Source: Pseudomonas akapageensis
GTDB taxonomy: Bacteria; Pseudomonadota; Gammaproteobacteria; Pseudomonadales; Pseudomonadaceae
Assembly: GCF_011355085.1 (NCBI RefSeq)
Contig: NZ_VXCP01000057.1
Location: forward strand, 38,874-102,873
Direction: 5' to 3'
DNA: 64,000 bases
Both the position numbers and the translations under genes were made by a program. The notes under the pieces were generated by a model. It was not told where the DNA came from. It worked only from the letters and a program-made list of their open reading frames with translations, and did not search any database. Position 1 is the first letter of the stretch. The number at the start of each line of letters is the position of its first letter. This document shows positions 54,464 through 63,600 of this stretch, in pieces.

Positions 54464-55477
54464 ATGACCTACAAGATCGCGCTCAACTTTGAAGACGGGG
54501 TGACCCGCTTCATCGACGGCAACGCTACCGAAACCGTAGCCGACGCTGCCTACCGCCAGGGTATCAACATCCCGCTGGACTGCCGCGATGGCGCTTGCGG
54601 CACCTGCAAGTGCTTCGCCGAGTCGGGCAAATACGACCTGGGCGAGGAATACATCGAAGACGCCCTCAGCGCCGAAGAAGCCGAACAGGGCTATGTGCTG
54701 ACCTGCCAGATGCGTGCGCAAAGCGACTGCGTGGTGCGTGTGCCGGCGTCCTCTGACGTCTGCCGTACCCAGCAAGCCAGCTTCAGCGGTGCCATCACCG
54801 CCGTCGAGCAGTTGTCCGACAGCACCATTGCCTTGAAGATCAAGGGCGAGTCCCTGAGCAAACTGGCATTCCTGCCGGGGCAGTACGTCAACCTGCAAGT
54901 ACCGGGCAGCGAACAGACCCGTGCTTATTCTTTCAGTTCGCTACAGCGCGACGGTGAAGTCAGCTTCCTGATCCGCAATGTGCCGGGCGGCCTGATGAGC
55001 AGCTTCCTGACCGGCCTGGCCAAGGCCGGCGACAGCATGACCCTGGCAGGCCCCCTGGGCAGTTTCTACCTGCGCGAAATCCGCCGGCCGCTGCTGTTGC
55101 TGGCCGGTGGTACGGGGCTGGCGCCATTCACCGCCATGCTCGAGAAAATCGCCGAGCAGGGCAGTGAGCATCCTCTGCACCTGATCTACGGCGTGACCAA
55201 CGACTTCGACCTGGTGGAAATGGACCGCCTGGAAGCCTTGGCTGCCAGCATTCCCAACTTCACCTACAGCGCCTGCGTCGCCAACCCCGACAGCCAGTAC
55301 CCGCGCAAGGGCTATGTGACCCAGCATATCGAGCCGGTGCACCTGAACGATGGCGATGTGGATGTGTACCTGTGCGGTCCGCCACCGATGGTCGAGGCGG
55401 TGAGTGGGTACATCCGTGAGCAGGGAATTACGCCGACCAATTTCTATTACGAGAAATTCGCTGCCAGCGCGGCGTAA
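54464..55477 (+). CDS. benC: Benzoate 1,2-dioxygenase electron transfer component
   Basis: A 337-residue reductase: N-terminal 2Fe-2S ferredoxin (CRDGACGTCKC and a later Cys), then FAD-binding RAYSFSS and NAD-binding LLAGGTGLAPF. It supplies electrons from NADH to BenAB. 10 bp after benB. Confidence 0.96.
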   Translation: MTYKIALNFEDGVTRFIDGNATETVADAAYRQGINIPLDCRDGACGTCKCFAESGKYDLGEEYIEDALSAEEAEQGYVLTCQMRAQSDCVVRVPASSDVCRTQQASFSGAITAVEQLSDSTIALKIKGESLSKLAFLPGQYVNLQVPGSEQTRAYSFSSLQRDGEVSFLIRNVPGGLMSSFLTGLAKAGDSMTLAGPLGSFYLREIRRPLLLLAGGTGLAPFTAMLEKIAEQGSEHPLHLIYGVTNDFDLVEMDRLEALAASIPNFTYSACVANPDSQYPRKGYVTQHIEPVHLNDGDVDVYLCGPPPMVEAVSGYIREQGITPTNFYYEKFAASAA

Positions 55478-55495
55478 TCCCCCACACCCTCCACC

Positions 55496-55594
55496 CTCGT
55501 TCCCACGCTCCGCGTGGGAATGCCTCTCTGGACGCTCCAGCGTCCCGGCGCGGAGCGCCTCTCACGGCATTCCCACGCGGAGCGTGGGAACGAG
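55496..55594. repeat. REP-like repeat pair between benC and benD
   Basis: GTTCCCACGCT-family element inserted in the operon, with inner ggacgctccagcgtcc. It makes a 139-bp gap where ben operons usually have little. Confidence 0.85.
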
Positions 55595-55616
55595 TCATGA
55601 ATACAGTGAGGTCACT

Positions 55617-56396
55617 ATGAGTTCTCCACGCTTCCACCAAAAAATCGCCCTGGTCACCGGTGCCGCCCAAGGCATCGGCCGGCGTGTGGCCGAGCGCATG
55701 GCCGCCGAAGGCGCCTGCCTGATCCTGGTCGACCGCTCGGACCTGGTCTACGAGCTCCAGGAGCAGCTCGGCGCCGTCACCCAGGTATTGACCCTGACAG
55801 CAGACCTTGAGCAATACGCCGAATGCAGTCGCGTGATGGCTGCTGCCATCGAGCGCTTCGGTCGCCTGGATGTCCTGGTCAACAACGTTGGCGGCACCAT
55901 CTGGGCCAAGCCGTTCGAGCATTACCAGGCGCAAGAAATCGAAGCTGAAGTGCGCCGCTCGCTGTTCCCGACCCTTTGGTGCTGCCATGCCGCCTTGCCC
56001 TACATGCTGGAGCAGGGCAGCGGCGCGATCGTCAACGTCTCCTCGATCGCCACGCGCAGCATCAACCGTGTGCCATACGGCGCGGCCAAGGGCGGCGTGA
56101 ATGCGCTGACCGCCTGCCTGGCCTTCGAAACCGCCGGCCGTGGCGTACGCGTCAACGCCACCGCCCCGGGCGGCACCGAAGCACCACCGCGCCGGATTCC
56201 CCGCAACAGTGCCGAGCAGAGCGAGCAGGAAAAAGTCTGGTACCAGCAGATCGTCGACCAGACCGTCGACAGTACCTTGATGAAACGCTACGGCACCATC
56301 GACGAACAGGTCGGTGCGATTCTGTTCCTGGCCTCGGATGAGGCGTCCTATATTACCGGCATGACGATGCCGGTGGGCGGAGGTGATCAGGGCTGA
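55617..56396 (+). CDS. benD: Benzoate diol (1,6-dihydroxycyclohexadiene-carboxylate) dehydrogenase
   Basis: A 259-residue short-chain dehydrogenase making catechol, CO2 and NADH from the cis-diol. TGAAQGIG Rossmann motif, NNVGG, Ser in NVSSIA, and Y-x3-K in YGAAKGG are visible. ATG 55617 has GTGAGG ~6 bp ahead. It ends 3 bp from the convergent YkgJ-type gene. Confidence 0.95.
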   Translation: MSSPRFHQKIALVTGAAQGIGRRVAERMAAEGACLILVDRSDLVYELQEQLGAVTQVLTLTADLEQYAECSRVMAAAIERFGRLDVLVNNVGGTIWAKPFEHYQAQEIEAEVRRSLFPTLWCCHAALPYMLEQGSGAIVNVSSIATRSINRVPYGAAKGGVNALTACLAFETAGRGVRVNATAPGGTEAPPRRIPRNSAEQSEQEKVWYQQIVDQTVDSTLMKRYGTIDEQVGAILFLASDEASYITGMTMPVGGGDQG

Positions 56397-56399
56397 CTT

Positions 56400-57161
56400 C
56401 TATTCGGGGGCGCGCTGCAAGGGAACAAAGTTGCAGTGCTCACTGCCTGAGCGCCCGATCGCTACTCCCTGGCCCTGAAGGGGGAGCGCAAGGCTTTCAT
56501 CTGCCAGCTGAAATGTCCATTCCTGGTCGTTATCAGCTGGCACCGATTGCTCAGCGACTTCTTTTGCTGCCGATAGGAAGGCGACCCTATCCGGAAGGTA
56601 GGTCGCGAATCCGTCCCCCTTGAAGGCAGTTGTACTGATTCCCAGGCGTGCGCAAATTGCCGCTTTAGCCCGGATGTCGTCTCTATCTGCCTGTCGGGAC
56701 TGTTCAATTATTGCCGCAAGTTCCGAATCGGCCAAACGACCTCCGGCAATCAGCTGGGGGCCTTGTGTCCATGACTCGGGCGGGCAGTCCTTGAGTTCAG
56801 GCCGCAGTGGAATGTGTGGGTTTATTTCCATTGGATAGATGCGACATACCAGGGGACGACGCTCATAGATTGCGCATTTGTTGTCTGCGCTCAAGTTTCG
56901 ACACGGCCCTGCGTTGTAGGCTGCGAAGGTTACAGCCAGCCATGCCCGTGTAGTGCCGGTGGGGACCAGGGTGGATCGCCGGCGTGCGTGCTCCAATTGC
57001 AGCTCAGGTACGCCGAAGCCGTTCTCCAGAAATGCTTCGACCAACACGACAACGGTTCCACCATCCTCCGCCCACCGCCGTGATTCGTTCAACGTCAGGG
57101 GGACGTGGTGATCGTGACAACACTTGCCACAGCCTACGCATGAATACTTTGTGCTGATCAA
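56400..57161 (-). CDS. YkgJ-type cysteine cluster protein
   Basis: A 253-residue protein with a zinc/iron-binding Cys motif: CVGCGKCC at residues ~8-15 and later GPCRNL...KCAIYERRPLVCRIYPM. This is the YkgJ/zinc-iron-chelating family, function uncertain. Start TTG at 57161 follows GAGATGATAAG; an ATG 18 bases inside is in another frame. It is not a known benzoate gene, so it is likely unrelated to the ben operon. Confidence 0.8.
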   Translation of the reverse strand: MISTKYSCVGCGKCCHDHHVPLTLNESRRWAEDGGTVVVLVEAFLENGFGVPELQLEHARRRSTLVPTGTTRAWLAVTFAAYNAGPCRNLSADNKCAIYERRPLVCRIYPMEINPHIPLRPELKDCPPESWTQGPQLIAGGRLADSELAAIIEQSRQADRDDIRAKAAICARLGISTTAFKGDGFATYLPDRVAFLSAAKEVAEQSVPADNDQEWTFQLADESLALPLQGQGVAIGRSGSEHCNFVPLQRAPE

Positions 57162-57319
57162 CTTATCATCTCATCAGATTTTGCCTCGGGTGCGGCTAGC
57201 GCAGCCCAATCACCGCAGTGTGCGATAGGTACCTATTGAGGTGTGAACGGATTCTTCGTTACACCCTTGCTGCAATAACTCGTTCGTCCTGATTTTCTCT
57301 GATCCAGACACGAGCCTTG

Positions 57320-58345
57320 CTACCTCAGTCGCTGGCTGGCGGGCCCTGAGAATACCTCTGAGGTGGCGCTGGCTGCCAGCCCACCAAAGGAAATCGCCGG
57401 GTCGATATAGCGCATCGCCGATTTCACATCCTTCCAGCCGACGTAGGCCATCAGCGCCTTGATATCCCAGCCGTTGGCGGTGGCCCAGGTGGCGAAGCCG
57501 CGGCGCAACGAGTGGCTGGTATAGAGCTCGGCGGGCACGCCGGCGTCTTCGAAGATGCGGCGCAGCAACGCGATCATGCTGTTGCTGTTCAAGCCGGCAT
57601 CGGCCAGATTGCCCCAGCGATCGATCTTGCGAAATACGGCGCCGTGGGCAATCGCGGCCACGCTGATCCAGTCCAGATACGCCTGCACCGGGCAAAGCAT
57701 CTTCAGGGCAGGGGCGCGATAGTTTGTGCCGATGTGCTGGCGATCGCCCTTGCTGTGGGGCAGGTACAGGGTCATGCCCACGGCGCGCTCGGCCTGGATA
57801 TGGTCGACCTGCAAGCGCGACAACTCATCCCCGCGAAATCCACGCCAGAACCCGATCAATAGCAGCGCGGCATCACGCCGAGCGCGCAGCAACCCCGGCA
57901 GATCCTGGGTGGCGCTGGCCTGGCCTGCCTGCTGCTCAAGATGACGGATGGTTTTCTCCAGATGCTGTAACAGCAAGGGCGCCGCCTGTTTTTCCTGCGC
58001 GGGGTGCAGTGTGCGGATGCCCTTGAGCAATTGCCGCACCATGGGCGCCTTGGTCGGATCGGGGAACCCCTGGCTGATGTGCCATTGCGCCAATGCCGCC
58101 AGCCGTTGCTTGAGCGTATTGATCGAGTGGTGTTCGGCGTGGTCGGCCAGGTAGCGGGCAATGCTCTCGGCAGTTGCTGGCAGAAAGCCACCCCAGCTCA
58201 CTTCGAAGTGCTCCACCGCGGCTCGATAGCTGCGCCGGGTGTTCTCCCGCGTACCGGCTTCCAGGTATCGATCGACCTTGCTCACTGCTACCGCCTCCAA
58301 ACGTACTGTTTGCGTTTCTCTGTGGGTGATTTTCACCTTTAACAT
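57320..58345 (-). CDS. Cre-like tyrosine recombinase / integrase
   Basis: A 341-residue recombinase. Catalytic residues: R171 (FRGDELSR), H278-x2-R281 (SHSLRRG), W304 in the usual second-His place and Y313 (GWKDVKSAMRYID). The tryptophan is like phage P1 Cre. N-terminal core-binding domain at residues ~20-115. It is divergent from a KfrA-like gene, with an operator-rich 116-bp gap. No att site, phage or conjugation genes are next to it. 57162-57319 between this and YkgJ shows nothing recognisable. Confidence 0.87.
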   Translation of the reverse strand: MLKVKITHRETQTVRLEAVAVSKVDRYLEAGTRENTRRSYRAAVEHFEVSWGGFLPATAESIARYLADHAEHHSINTLKQRLAALAQWHISQGFPDPTKAPMVRQLLKGIRTLHPAQEKQAAPLLLQHLEKTIRHLEQQAGQASATQDLPGLLRARRDAALLLIGFWRGFRGDELSRLQVDHIQAERAVGMTLYLPHSKGDRQHIGTNYRAPALKMLCPVQAYLDWISVAAIAHGAVFRKIDRWGNLADAGLNSNSMIALLRRIFEDAGVPAELYTSHSLRRGFATWATANGWDIKALMAYVGWKDVKSAMRYIDPAISFGGLAASATSEVFSGPASQRLR

Positions 58346-58404
58346 GCGATAACGCTCAATTATTTTATCAGAGAATATGTTTTGCGGAGCGCTAGATCTG
58401 TTTC

Positions 58405-58447
58405 GTGTATAGTATGTAAATACATAGTATGTACCACATTACGTAAT
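58405..58447. promoter_or_regulatory. Repeat-rich divergent promoter region of the integrase/KfrA pair
   Basis: Direct repeats ATAGTATGTA (58409-58418, 58424-58433), a palindrome TATGTA-AA-TACATA (58413-58426) and ATTACGTAAT (58438-58447). Very AT-rich against its surroundings; likely KfrA binding sites. Confidence 0.55.
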
Positions 58448-58461
58448 CGTCGGAGCGACCT

Positions 58462-59424
58462 ATGGCCCGAGGCGGCATAAACAAGGCAGTGGTGCAGAAG
58501 GCGCGGCAGGCGCTGCTGGCCCGTGGCGAGAACCCGAGCATCGATGCCATACGGGTCGAGCTGGGCAATACCGGCTCGAAAACCACCATCCACCGCTATC
58601 TCAAGGAGCTCGATGACGGCGATGTGCGCAGCGGCGCAGTCCAATTGGCGCTCAGCGAAGAGTTGGCTGTGCTGGTTGGCCAATTGGCAGCGCGTCTGAA
58701 AGAAGAAGCACAGGCACCCATCGACCAGGCGCAGGCGCTGCATGAGGCGCAAAAGCTCGAATGGCAGGCGCAATTGGCCGCCAGTGAACAGGCCCTCAAA
58801 GCATTGCAGCAGGCGTTCGACGTGCAAAAAGCGGCGCTGGAAACCGAATCGGCCGAGTTGAGTGTCTGCCGCAGCACACTGCAAGCCGAGCAGACCCGCA
58901 ACGCCAGGTTGAGCCAGGCCAGCGAAGACCTGCAGCTACGCCTGAAGGAAAAGGACCAGCAGATCGCCTCGCTGGAAGACAAACACGCCCACGCCCGCGA
59001 CGCGCTGGAGCACTACCGCAACGCCGTCAAGGAACAGCGCGAGCAGGAACAGCGCCGACATGAAGGTCAGTTGCAACAGGTTCAGGTCGAAGTGCGGCAA
59101 CTGCAGCAGACCTTGATTGTCAAGCAGGACGAGCTGACGCGCTTGAACCGGGATAATGAACGGGTGCTGGTCGAAGCGCGGGTGGCGCGTAACGAACTCA
59201 TCGACCTGGAAAACCGGTCCCGGGAGCAAGCCAATGAACTGCATGAACTCAAGCGCACGCTTGACCAGAGTCTAGGCGCGCGTGACACGTTGAAGGAGCA
59301 AGCACAGGCCTTGCAGCTGGCACTGGTCACCCTTGAGCTCAACAACGCACAGCAAGCGAGACACATTGAACAATTGCAGAACAGGAAGACCAAAGCCCCC
59401 AAAGTGGAGAAGCCTGGAGCCTGA
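58462..59424 (+). CDS. KfrA-like DNA-binding coiled-coil protein
   Basis: A 320-residue protein: N-terminal KfrA-type DNA-binding domain (MARGGINKAVVQKARQALLA, then SIDAIRVELGNTGSKTTIHR), followed by ~250 residues of almost uninterrupted coiled coil rich in Leu, Gln, Glu and Arg. KfrA proteins of plasmids repress their own promoter and support stable maintenance; here the gene is chromosomal-like and paired with an integrase. GGAG precedes the ATG. Confidence 0.87.
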   Translation: MARGGINKAVVQKARQALLARGENPSIDAIRVELGNTGSKTTIHRYLKELDDGDVRSGAVQLALSEELAVLVGQLAARLKEEAQAPIDQAQALHEAQKLEWQAQLAASEQALKALQQAFDVQKAALETESAELSVCRSTLQAEQTRNARLSQASEDLQLRLKEKDQQIASLEDKHAHARDALEHYRNAVKEQREQEQRRHEGQLQQVQVEVRQLQQTLIVKQDELTRLNRDNERVLVEARVARNELIDLENRSREQANELHELKRTLDQSLGARDTLKEQAQALQLALVTLELNNAQQARHIEQLQNRKTKAPKVEKPGA

Positions 59425-59553
59425 TCACATGGGGTGCCCGATGAGCATTCATTCAGCTCGGAAATGACCGGCAATTTCGCACATTTGCTCCGACCGTTCG
59501 TGCAGCATGGGACGCACTACCCATCACCACCTCGAGCCGCCGGAGTCAGGAAG

Positions 59554-60678
59554 ATGCAAGTCAGAGCCGCCGTTGTCCGTCACATGAATGCCGCGCCACC
59601 CTATGCCGTCAGCAAGCCAATTGCGATCGAGACACTGGAGCTTGCACCACCCGGCCCCGGGGAGGTCTTGGTGCGGATTCGCGCGGCGGGGCTGTGTCAT
59701 TCGGACTTGTCGGTGATCAATGGCGACCGGCCACGGCCCATGCCCATGGCGCTGGGCCATGAGGCGGCGGGTGTTGTCGAGGCGTTGGGGGCCGGTGTCA
59801 GCGATCTGCAGGTGGGCGATCATGTGGTGATGATCTTCATGCCCAGTTGCGGTCATTGCCTGCCGTGCGCCGAGGGCCGGCCGGCGCTCTGCGAACCGGG
59901 CGCCAGGGCCAACAGTGCCGGGACCTTGCTCGGTGGCTCGATGCGCTTGAGTCATGCCGGAGCGCAGGTGCATCACCATCTGGGCGTCTCAGCCTTCGCC
60001 GAATACGCCGTGGTGTCGCGCAATTCCCTGGTCAGGATCGATCGCGATCTGCCATTTGTCGAAGCGGCGCTGTTTGGCTGTGCGGTGTTGACGGGCGTGG
60101 GGGCAGTGGTCAATACCGCGCAATTGCGTACCGGCGCCACGGCGGTGGTGATCGGGCTCGGTGGTGTGGGCCTGGCCTCGGTACTGGGCGCTCGGGCGGC
60201 GGGGGCGAGCAAGATCATTGCGGTCGACTTGTCGACGCAGAAATTGGTCCTGGCGATGGAAGTGGGGGCAACGGCGGTGGTCAATGGTGGTGACGCCGAT
60301 GCGGTGGAGCAGGTCCGCGCGTTGACCGGTGGCGGCGCTGACTACGTGTTCGAAATGGCCGGGTCGGTTCGAGCCCTGGAAAACGCCATGCAGATGACCC
60401 GACGCGGAGGCACTACCGTGACCGCAGGCCTGCCACCACCCGGCGCGGCCTTGCCGGTCAATGTGGTGCAACTGGTGGGCGAGGAGCGCACGCTCAAGGG
60501 TAGCTATATAGGTACCTGTGTTCCATTGCGCGATATTCCTCGGTTTATCGAGTTGTATCGGGACGGGCGCCTGCCGGTGAACCGCTTGCTTAGCGGCCGG
60601 CTGACGCTGGATGAGATCAATGAAGGCTTCGACCGGTTGCACGATGGTAGTGCGGTGCGGCAGGTGATCGAGTTTTGA
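59554..60678 (+). CDS. Zinc-dependent alcohol dehydrogenase
   Basis: A 374-residue medium-chain ADH. Catalytic zinc ligands: Cys in GLCHSD, GHEAAG. Structural zinc cysteines in PSCGHCLPCAEGRPALC. NAD-binding GLGGVGLASVLG. Resembles class III/benzyl-alcohol-type enzymes; substrate unknown. ATG 59554 has AGGAAG ~3-4 bp ahead. Monocistronic, 129 bp after the KfrA-like gene. Confidence 0.88.
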   Translation: MQVRAAVVRHMNAAPPYAVSKPIAIETLELAPPGPGEVLVRIRAAGLCHSDLSVINGDRPRPMPMALGHEAAGVVEALGAGVSDLQVGDHVVMIFMPSCGHCLPCAEGRPALCEPGARANSAGTLLGGSMRLSHAGAQVHHHLGVSAFAEYAVVSRNSLVRIDRDLPFVEAALFGCAVLTGVGAVVNTAQLRTGATAVVIGLGGVGLASVLGARAAGASKIIAVDLSTQKLVLAMEVGATAVVNGGDADAVEQVRALTGGGADYVFEMAGSVRALENAMQMTRRGGTTVTAGLPPPGAALPVNVVQLVGEERTLKGSYIGTCVPLRDIPRFIELYRDGRLPVNRLLSGRLTLDEINEGFDRLHDGSAVRQVIEF

Positions 60679-60721
60679 GATGCATTGCTCGCTCGCGGTG
60701 CTCCGGACACACCGCGTTGTC

Positions 60722-60820
60722 TGCATCGCGGGCAAGCCCGCTCCCACAGAGAATTTATGTGCGCCGCTATACCCTGTGGGAGCTGCGGTGCGACGTCTCG
60801 ACTTGCCAGCGATGAGGCCC
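60722..60820. repeat. REP pair with an inserted variant arm (second copy)
   Basis: Left unit gcatcgcgggcaagcccgct; right unit ctgtgggagctgcggtgcga then cgtctcgacttgccagcgat, i.e. the same extra block as at 3768. Confidence 0.8.
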
Positions 60821-60847
60821 TGACAAGCGACGCAGAATCTCCAGCGT

Positions 60848-61546
60848 TTATCGAACAGTCGAAGCATCCTGCCCAAACAACATTTTCCGGCTTTCGTCAT
60901 CCACTACCGGCGCAGTGTTGATCGCATCGGCCAACGCATAGGCACGCCCGGTAGCAGGGCGGTTGGCGATGCGTTCGAACCATTTGGCCAGGTGCGGGAA
61001 GTCCTTCAGGTCCTGTTGCTGGCGTTCATGGGGCACTATCCAGGGGTAGCTGGCCATGTCGGCGATGGAGTAATCACCGCTGATGTAGTCGCGCCCGTCA
61101 GCCAGGTGCTTGTTCAAGACGCCATAGAGCCGGGCGGTTTCCTTGACGTAGCGATCCATGGCGTACGGGATCAGCTCCGGTGCGTACTGCACGAAGTGGT
61201 GGTTCTGCCCGGCCATCGGCCCCAGGCCGCCCATCTGCCAGAACAGCCATTGCAGGGTTTCGTTGCGTCCGCGCAGGTCTTGCGGGATGAACTTGCCGGT
61301 CTTGTCGGCCAGATAAAGCAGGATGGCACCGGACTCGAACACCGACAACGGCTCGCCGCCATCGGCCGGGGCATGATCAAGGATGGCGGGAATGCGGTTG
61401 TTGGGGGCGATCTTGAGGAAGTCGGGTTCGAACTGTTCACCCTTGCCGATGTTCACCGGGATGACCCGATAGGGCAGGCCGGCCTCTTCAAGGAACAGGG
61501 TGATCTTGTGACCGTTGGGGGTGGTCCAGTAATGCAGGTCGATCAT
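60848..61546 (-). CDS. Glutathione S-transferase family, YfcG/YghU-like (Nu class)
   Basis: A 232-residue GST-like disulfide reductase/transferase. N-terminal TPNGHK with conserved Asn/Thr near residue 10, NNRIPAILDH, ESGAILLYLAD; then the Nu-class signature QWLFWQMGGLGPMAGQNHHF. ATG 61546 begins MIDLHYWTTPNGHK; the longer frame start is not needed. The reaction is expected to use two glutathiones. Confidence 0.9.
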   Translation of the reverse strand: MIDLHYWTTPNGHKITLFLEEAGLPYRVIPVNIGKGEQFEPDFLKIAPNNRIPAILDHAPADGGEPLSVFESGAILLYLADKTGKFIPQDLRGRNETLQWLFWQMGGLGPMAGQNHHFVQYAPELIPYAMDRYVKETARLYGVLNKHLADGRDYISGDYSIADMASYPWIVPHERQQQDLKDFPHLAKWFERIANRPATGRAYALADAINTAPVVDDESRKMLFGQDASTVR

Positions 61547-61568
61547 GGTTTGGCTACGGTCTGTGGGT

Positions 61569-62459
61569 TTATGCGAAGGCATTGCCAAGGAAATCGATCA
61601 GTGAACGAACCGATGGCAGCAGCCCTCGGCGCGACGGAAATACTGCGGTGATGACGCCTTCGACAGGCCGCCATTGTGGCGTCAGCTCGACAAGCTGCCC
61701 GGCCGCGATCTCATCCTGGACCACGCGCAGGGGCAGGCTGGCTGCGCCAACGCCTGCCAGCGCGGCATTCTTGAGAATGTTCATGTCATCGCTGACCAGC
61801 TGTGGCCGATGGGTGACCGTGGCGGTTGCACCATCAGGGCCATTGAGTTGCCAGGCATAATGCGCTTGCGGGCAGCCCCAATGCAGGCTCGGCAGCACCG
61901 AAAGATCGGCAGGCAGGGCCGGTCGCACGAAGCGCTCGAGCAGGGGATTGCTCGCCACCAGCACCTGGGGGCTTCTGGCCAGCAGCTTCATGACCAGGTC
62001 ACTGTCTTCGAGCGGTGGGAAGCACAGGCTCAGGGAAATATCGAAGCCTTCGCTGATCAGATCGACCCGGCGATTATGGCTCTTTACATGAAGTTCGATG
62101 CCAGGGCACTGGGCCATGTACTCACCCAGCACGGGCGCCACCCAGAAGCTCAATAGCGGCGTGGTGCAACTCAGACGTATCACGCCCCGGGGTTCGGAGC
62201 GGTTCTGCTCGATCACATCCTCGGCCGACTCGGCTTCGGCCATCATCGCCACGCAGTGCCGGTAATAGTCCTGGCCGATGTCGGTGACCTGGAACTGCCG
62301 GGTCGAGCGCTGGATCAATCGTACGCCCAGGCGGGATTCCAACTGGCCTATGCGACGGCTCAAGGTCGATTTCGGCAGGTTGAGCGCGCGCCCGGCGGGG
62401 GCGAAACCACCGTGTTCGACCACCTTGGCGTAGAGATACAGCTCGTTGAGGTCAATCAT
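61569..62459 (-). CDS. LysR-family transcriptional regulator
   Basis: A 296-residue regulator with HTH core FAPAGRALNLPKSTLSRRIG and effector domain from ~90; resembles the CrgA-like LysR subgroup with one N-terminal HTH. It is divergent from the pirin gene and 22 bp upstream of the GST start, so it may control either. ATG 62459. Confidence 0.87.
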   Translation of the reverse strand: MIDLNELYLYAKVVEHGGFAPAGRALNLPKSTLSRRIGQLESRLGVRLIQRSTRQFQVTDIGQDYYRHCVAMMAEAESAEDVIEQNRSEPRGVIRLSCTTPLLSFWVAPVLGEYMAQCPGIELHVKSHNRRVDLISEGFDISLSLCFPPLEDSDLVMKLLARSPQVLVASNPLLERFVRPALPADLSVLPSLHWGCPQAHYAWQLNGPDGATATVTHRPQLVSDDMNILKNAALAGVGAASLPLRVVQDEIAAGQLVELTPQWRPVEGVITAVFPSRRGLLPSVRSLIDFLGNAFA

Positions 62460-62574
62460 GGTTGTCTTCGTGAATCGTTCCACCAATGAGACTCTGCAGC
62501 TTACTCCAGCCACTACCGCGGCCCAAGTCCAGGCCCTAAGGTAGACCTCTGACTCGTTTCGCAGGAGAGGCTAG

Positions 62575-63537
62575 ATGAAAAAAATCCAGGGTATCTACAG
62601 CGCGCCGAGCCGCCACTGGGTCGGCGATGGCTTTCCGGTCCGGTCGCTGTTCAGCTACAGCACGCTGGGGCGGCATATCAGCCCGTTCCTGTTGCTCGAT
62701 TACGCAGGGCCTGCAGATTTTCCGGCATCGAGCCACCGCCGTGGCGTCGGCCAGCACCCTCATCGGGGCTTTGAAACGGTCACCATCGTCTATGAAGGCG
62801 GGGTGGAGCACCGGGACTCGACCGGTGCCGGCGGGCAGATCGGCCCGGGCGACGTGCAATGGATGACGGCCGCTTCAGGAATCCTGCATGAAGAGTACCA
62901 CTCCCCCGAATTCAGTCGCACCGGTGGAACGCTGGAAATGGCTCAGCTGTGGGTCAACCTGCCTGCGGCAGACAAAATGGCGCCACCGCGCTACCAGACA
63001 CTGCTCGACCGGGACATCGCCCGGGTGGAGTTGCCCGACAACGCAGGCCAGGTGCGGGTGATCGCGGGCGAATACGCCGGCAAGCAAGGCCCGGCGCTGA
63101 CGTTCACGGCCATGGATGTCTGGGATATCCGCCTGAATGCGGGCAAGTCCTTCAAGTTGCAGACCCGGCCCGGCTTTACCTGCGCCGTGGTCGTTCTCAG
63201 CGGCACCGTGCAAGTCAACGGTAGCGATATTCTGCGCGATGCCCAGGTGGCTTTGTTCGGCGAGGAGGGGACCTATGTGCTGCTCGACGCCAACAGCGAT
63301 GCCAAGTTGCTGCTGCTCAGCGGCCAGCCGATCGATGAGCCGATCGTTGGCTATGGTCCGTTCGTGATGAACAAGGAGGAGGAAATCCAGCAGGCCATCA
63401 AGGATTTCCAGGCCGGCGAGTTTGGTGTCATGCACCCTGACCCACACTTTGGCGTAACACGCCCCCCACAATGGTGGAAACAATGGGTAACACGGGAACA
63501 GATTGACCCGGATTTTTCGAGTGCGTCGTCGAGCTAA
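62575..63537 (+). CDS. Pirin family protein
   Basis: A 320-residue bicupin. Metal ligands fit HPHRGFETVTIVYEGGVEHR (His, His, His/Glu), with AAGGIL-like ASGILHEEYHSPEF. Bacterial pirins can be quercetinase-like; role unknown. Divergent from the LysR gene, which may regulate it. Followed by a small RNA gene. Confidence 0.92.
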   Translation: MKKIQGIYSAPSRHWVGDGFPVRSLFSYSTLGRHISPFLLLDYAGPADFPASSHRRGVGQHPHRGFETVTIVYEGGVEHRDSTGAGGQIGPGDVQWMTAASGILHEEYHSPEFSRTGGTLEMAQLWVNLPAADKMAPPRYQTLLDRDIARVELPDNAGQVRVIAGEYAGKQGPALTFTAMDVWDIRLNAGKSFKLQTRPGFTCAVVVLSGTVQVNGSDILRDAQVALFGEEGTYVLLDANSDAKLLLLSGQPIDEPIVGYGPFVMNKEEEIQQAIKDFQAGEFGVMHPDPHFGVTRPPQWWKQWVTREQIDPDFSSASSS

Positions 63538-63573
63538 TTTTTTAAGTGTTTGATTTATAAGGGTTTGTAAAAG

Positions 63574-63590
63574 TTGGCACGGGACCTGCT
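63574..63590 (+). promoter_or_regulatory. Sigma-54 promoter of the CrcZ/CrcY-type RNA
   Basis: TTGGCACG-GGAC-CTGCT matches the -24/-12 consensus (GG and GC at exact spacing). Known CrcZ/CrcY genes are sigma-54 and CbrB dependent. Confidence 0.85.
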
Positions 63591-63600
63591 ATATCTCTGG

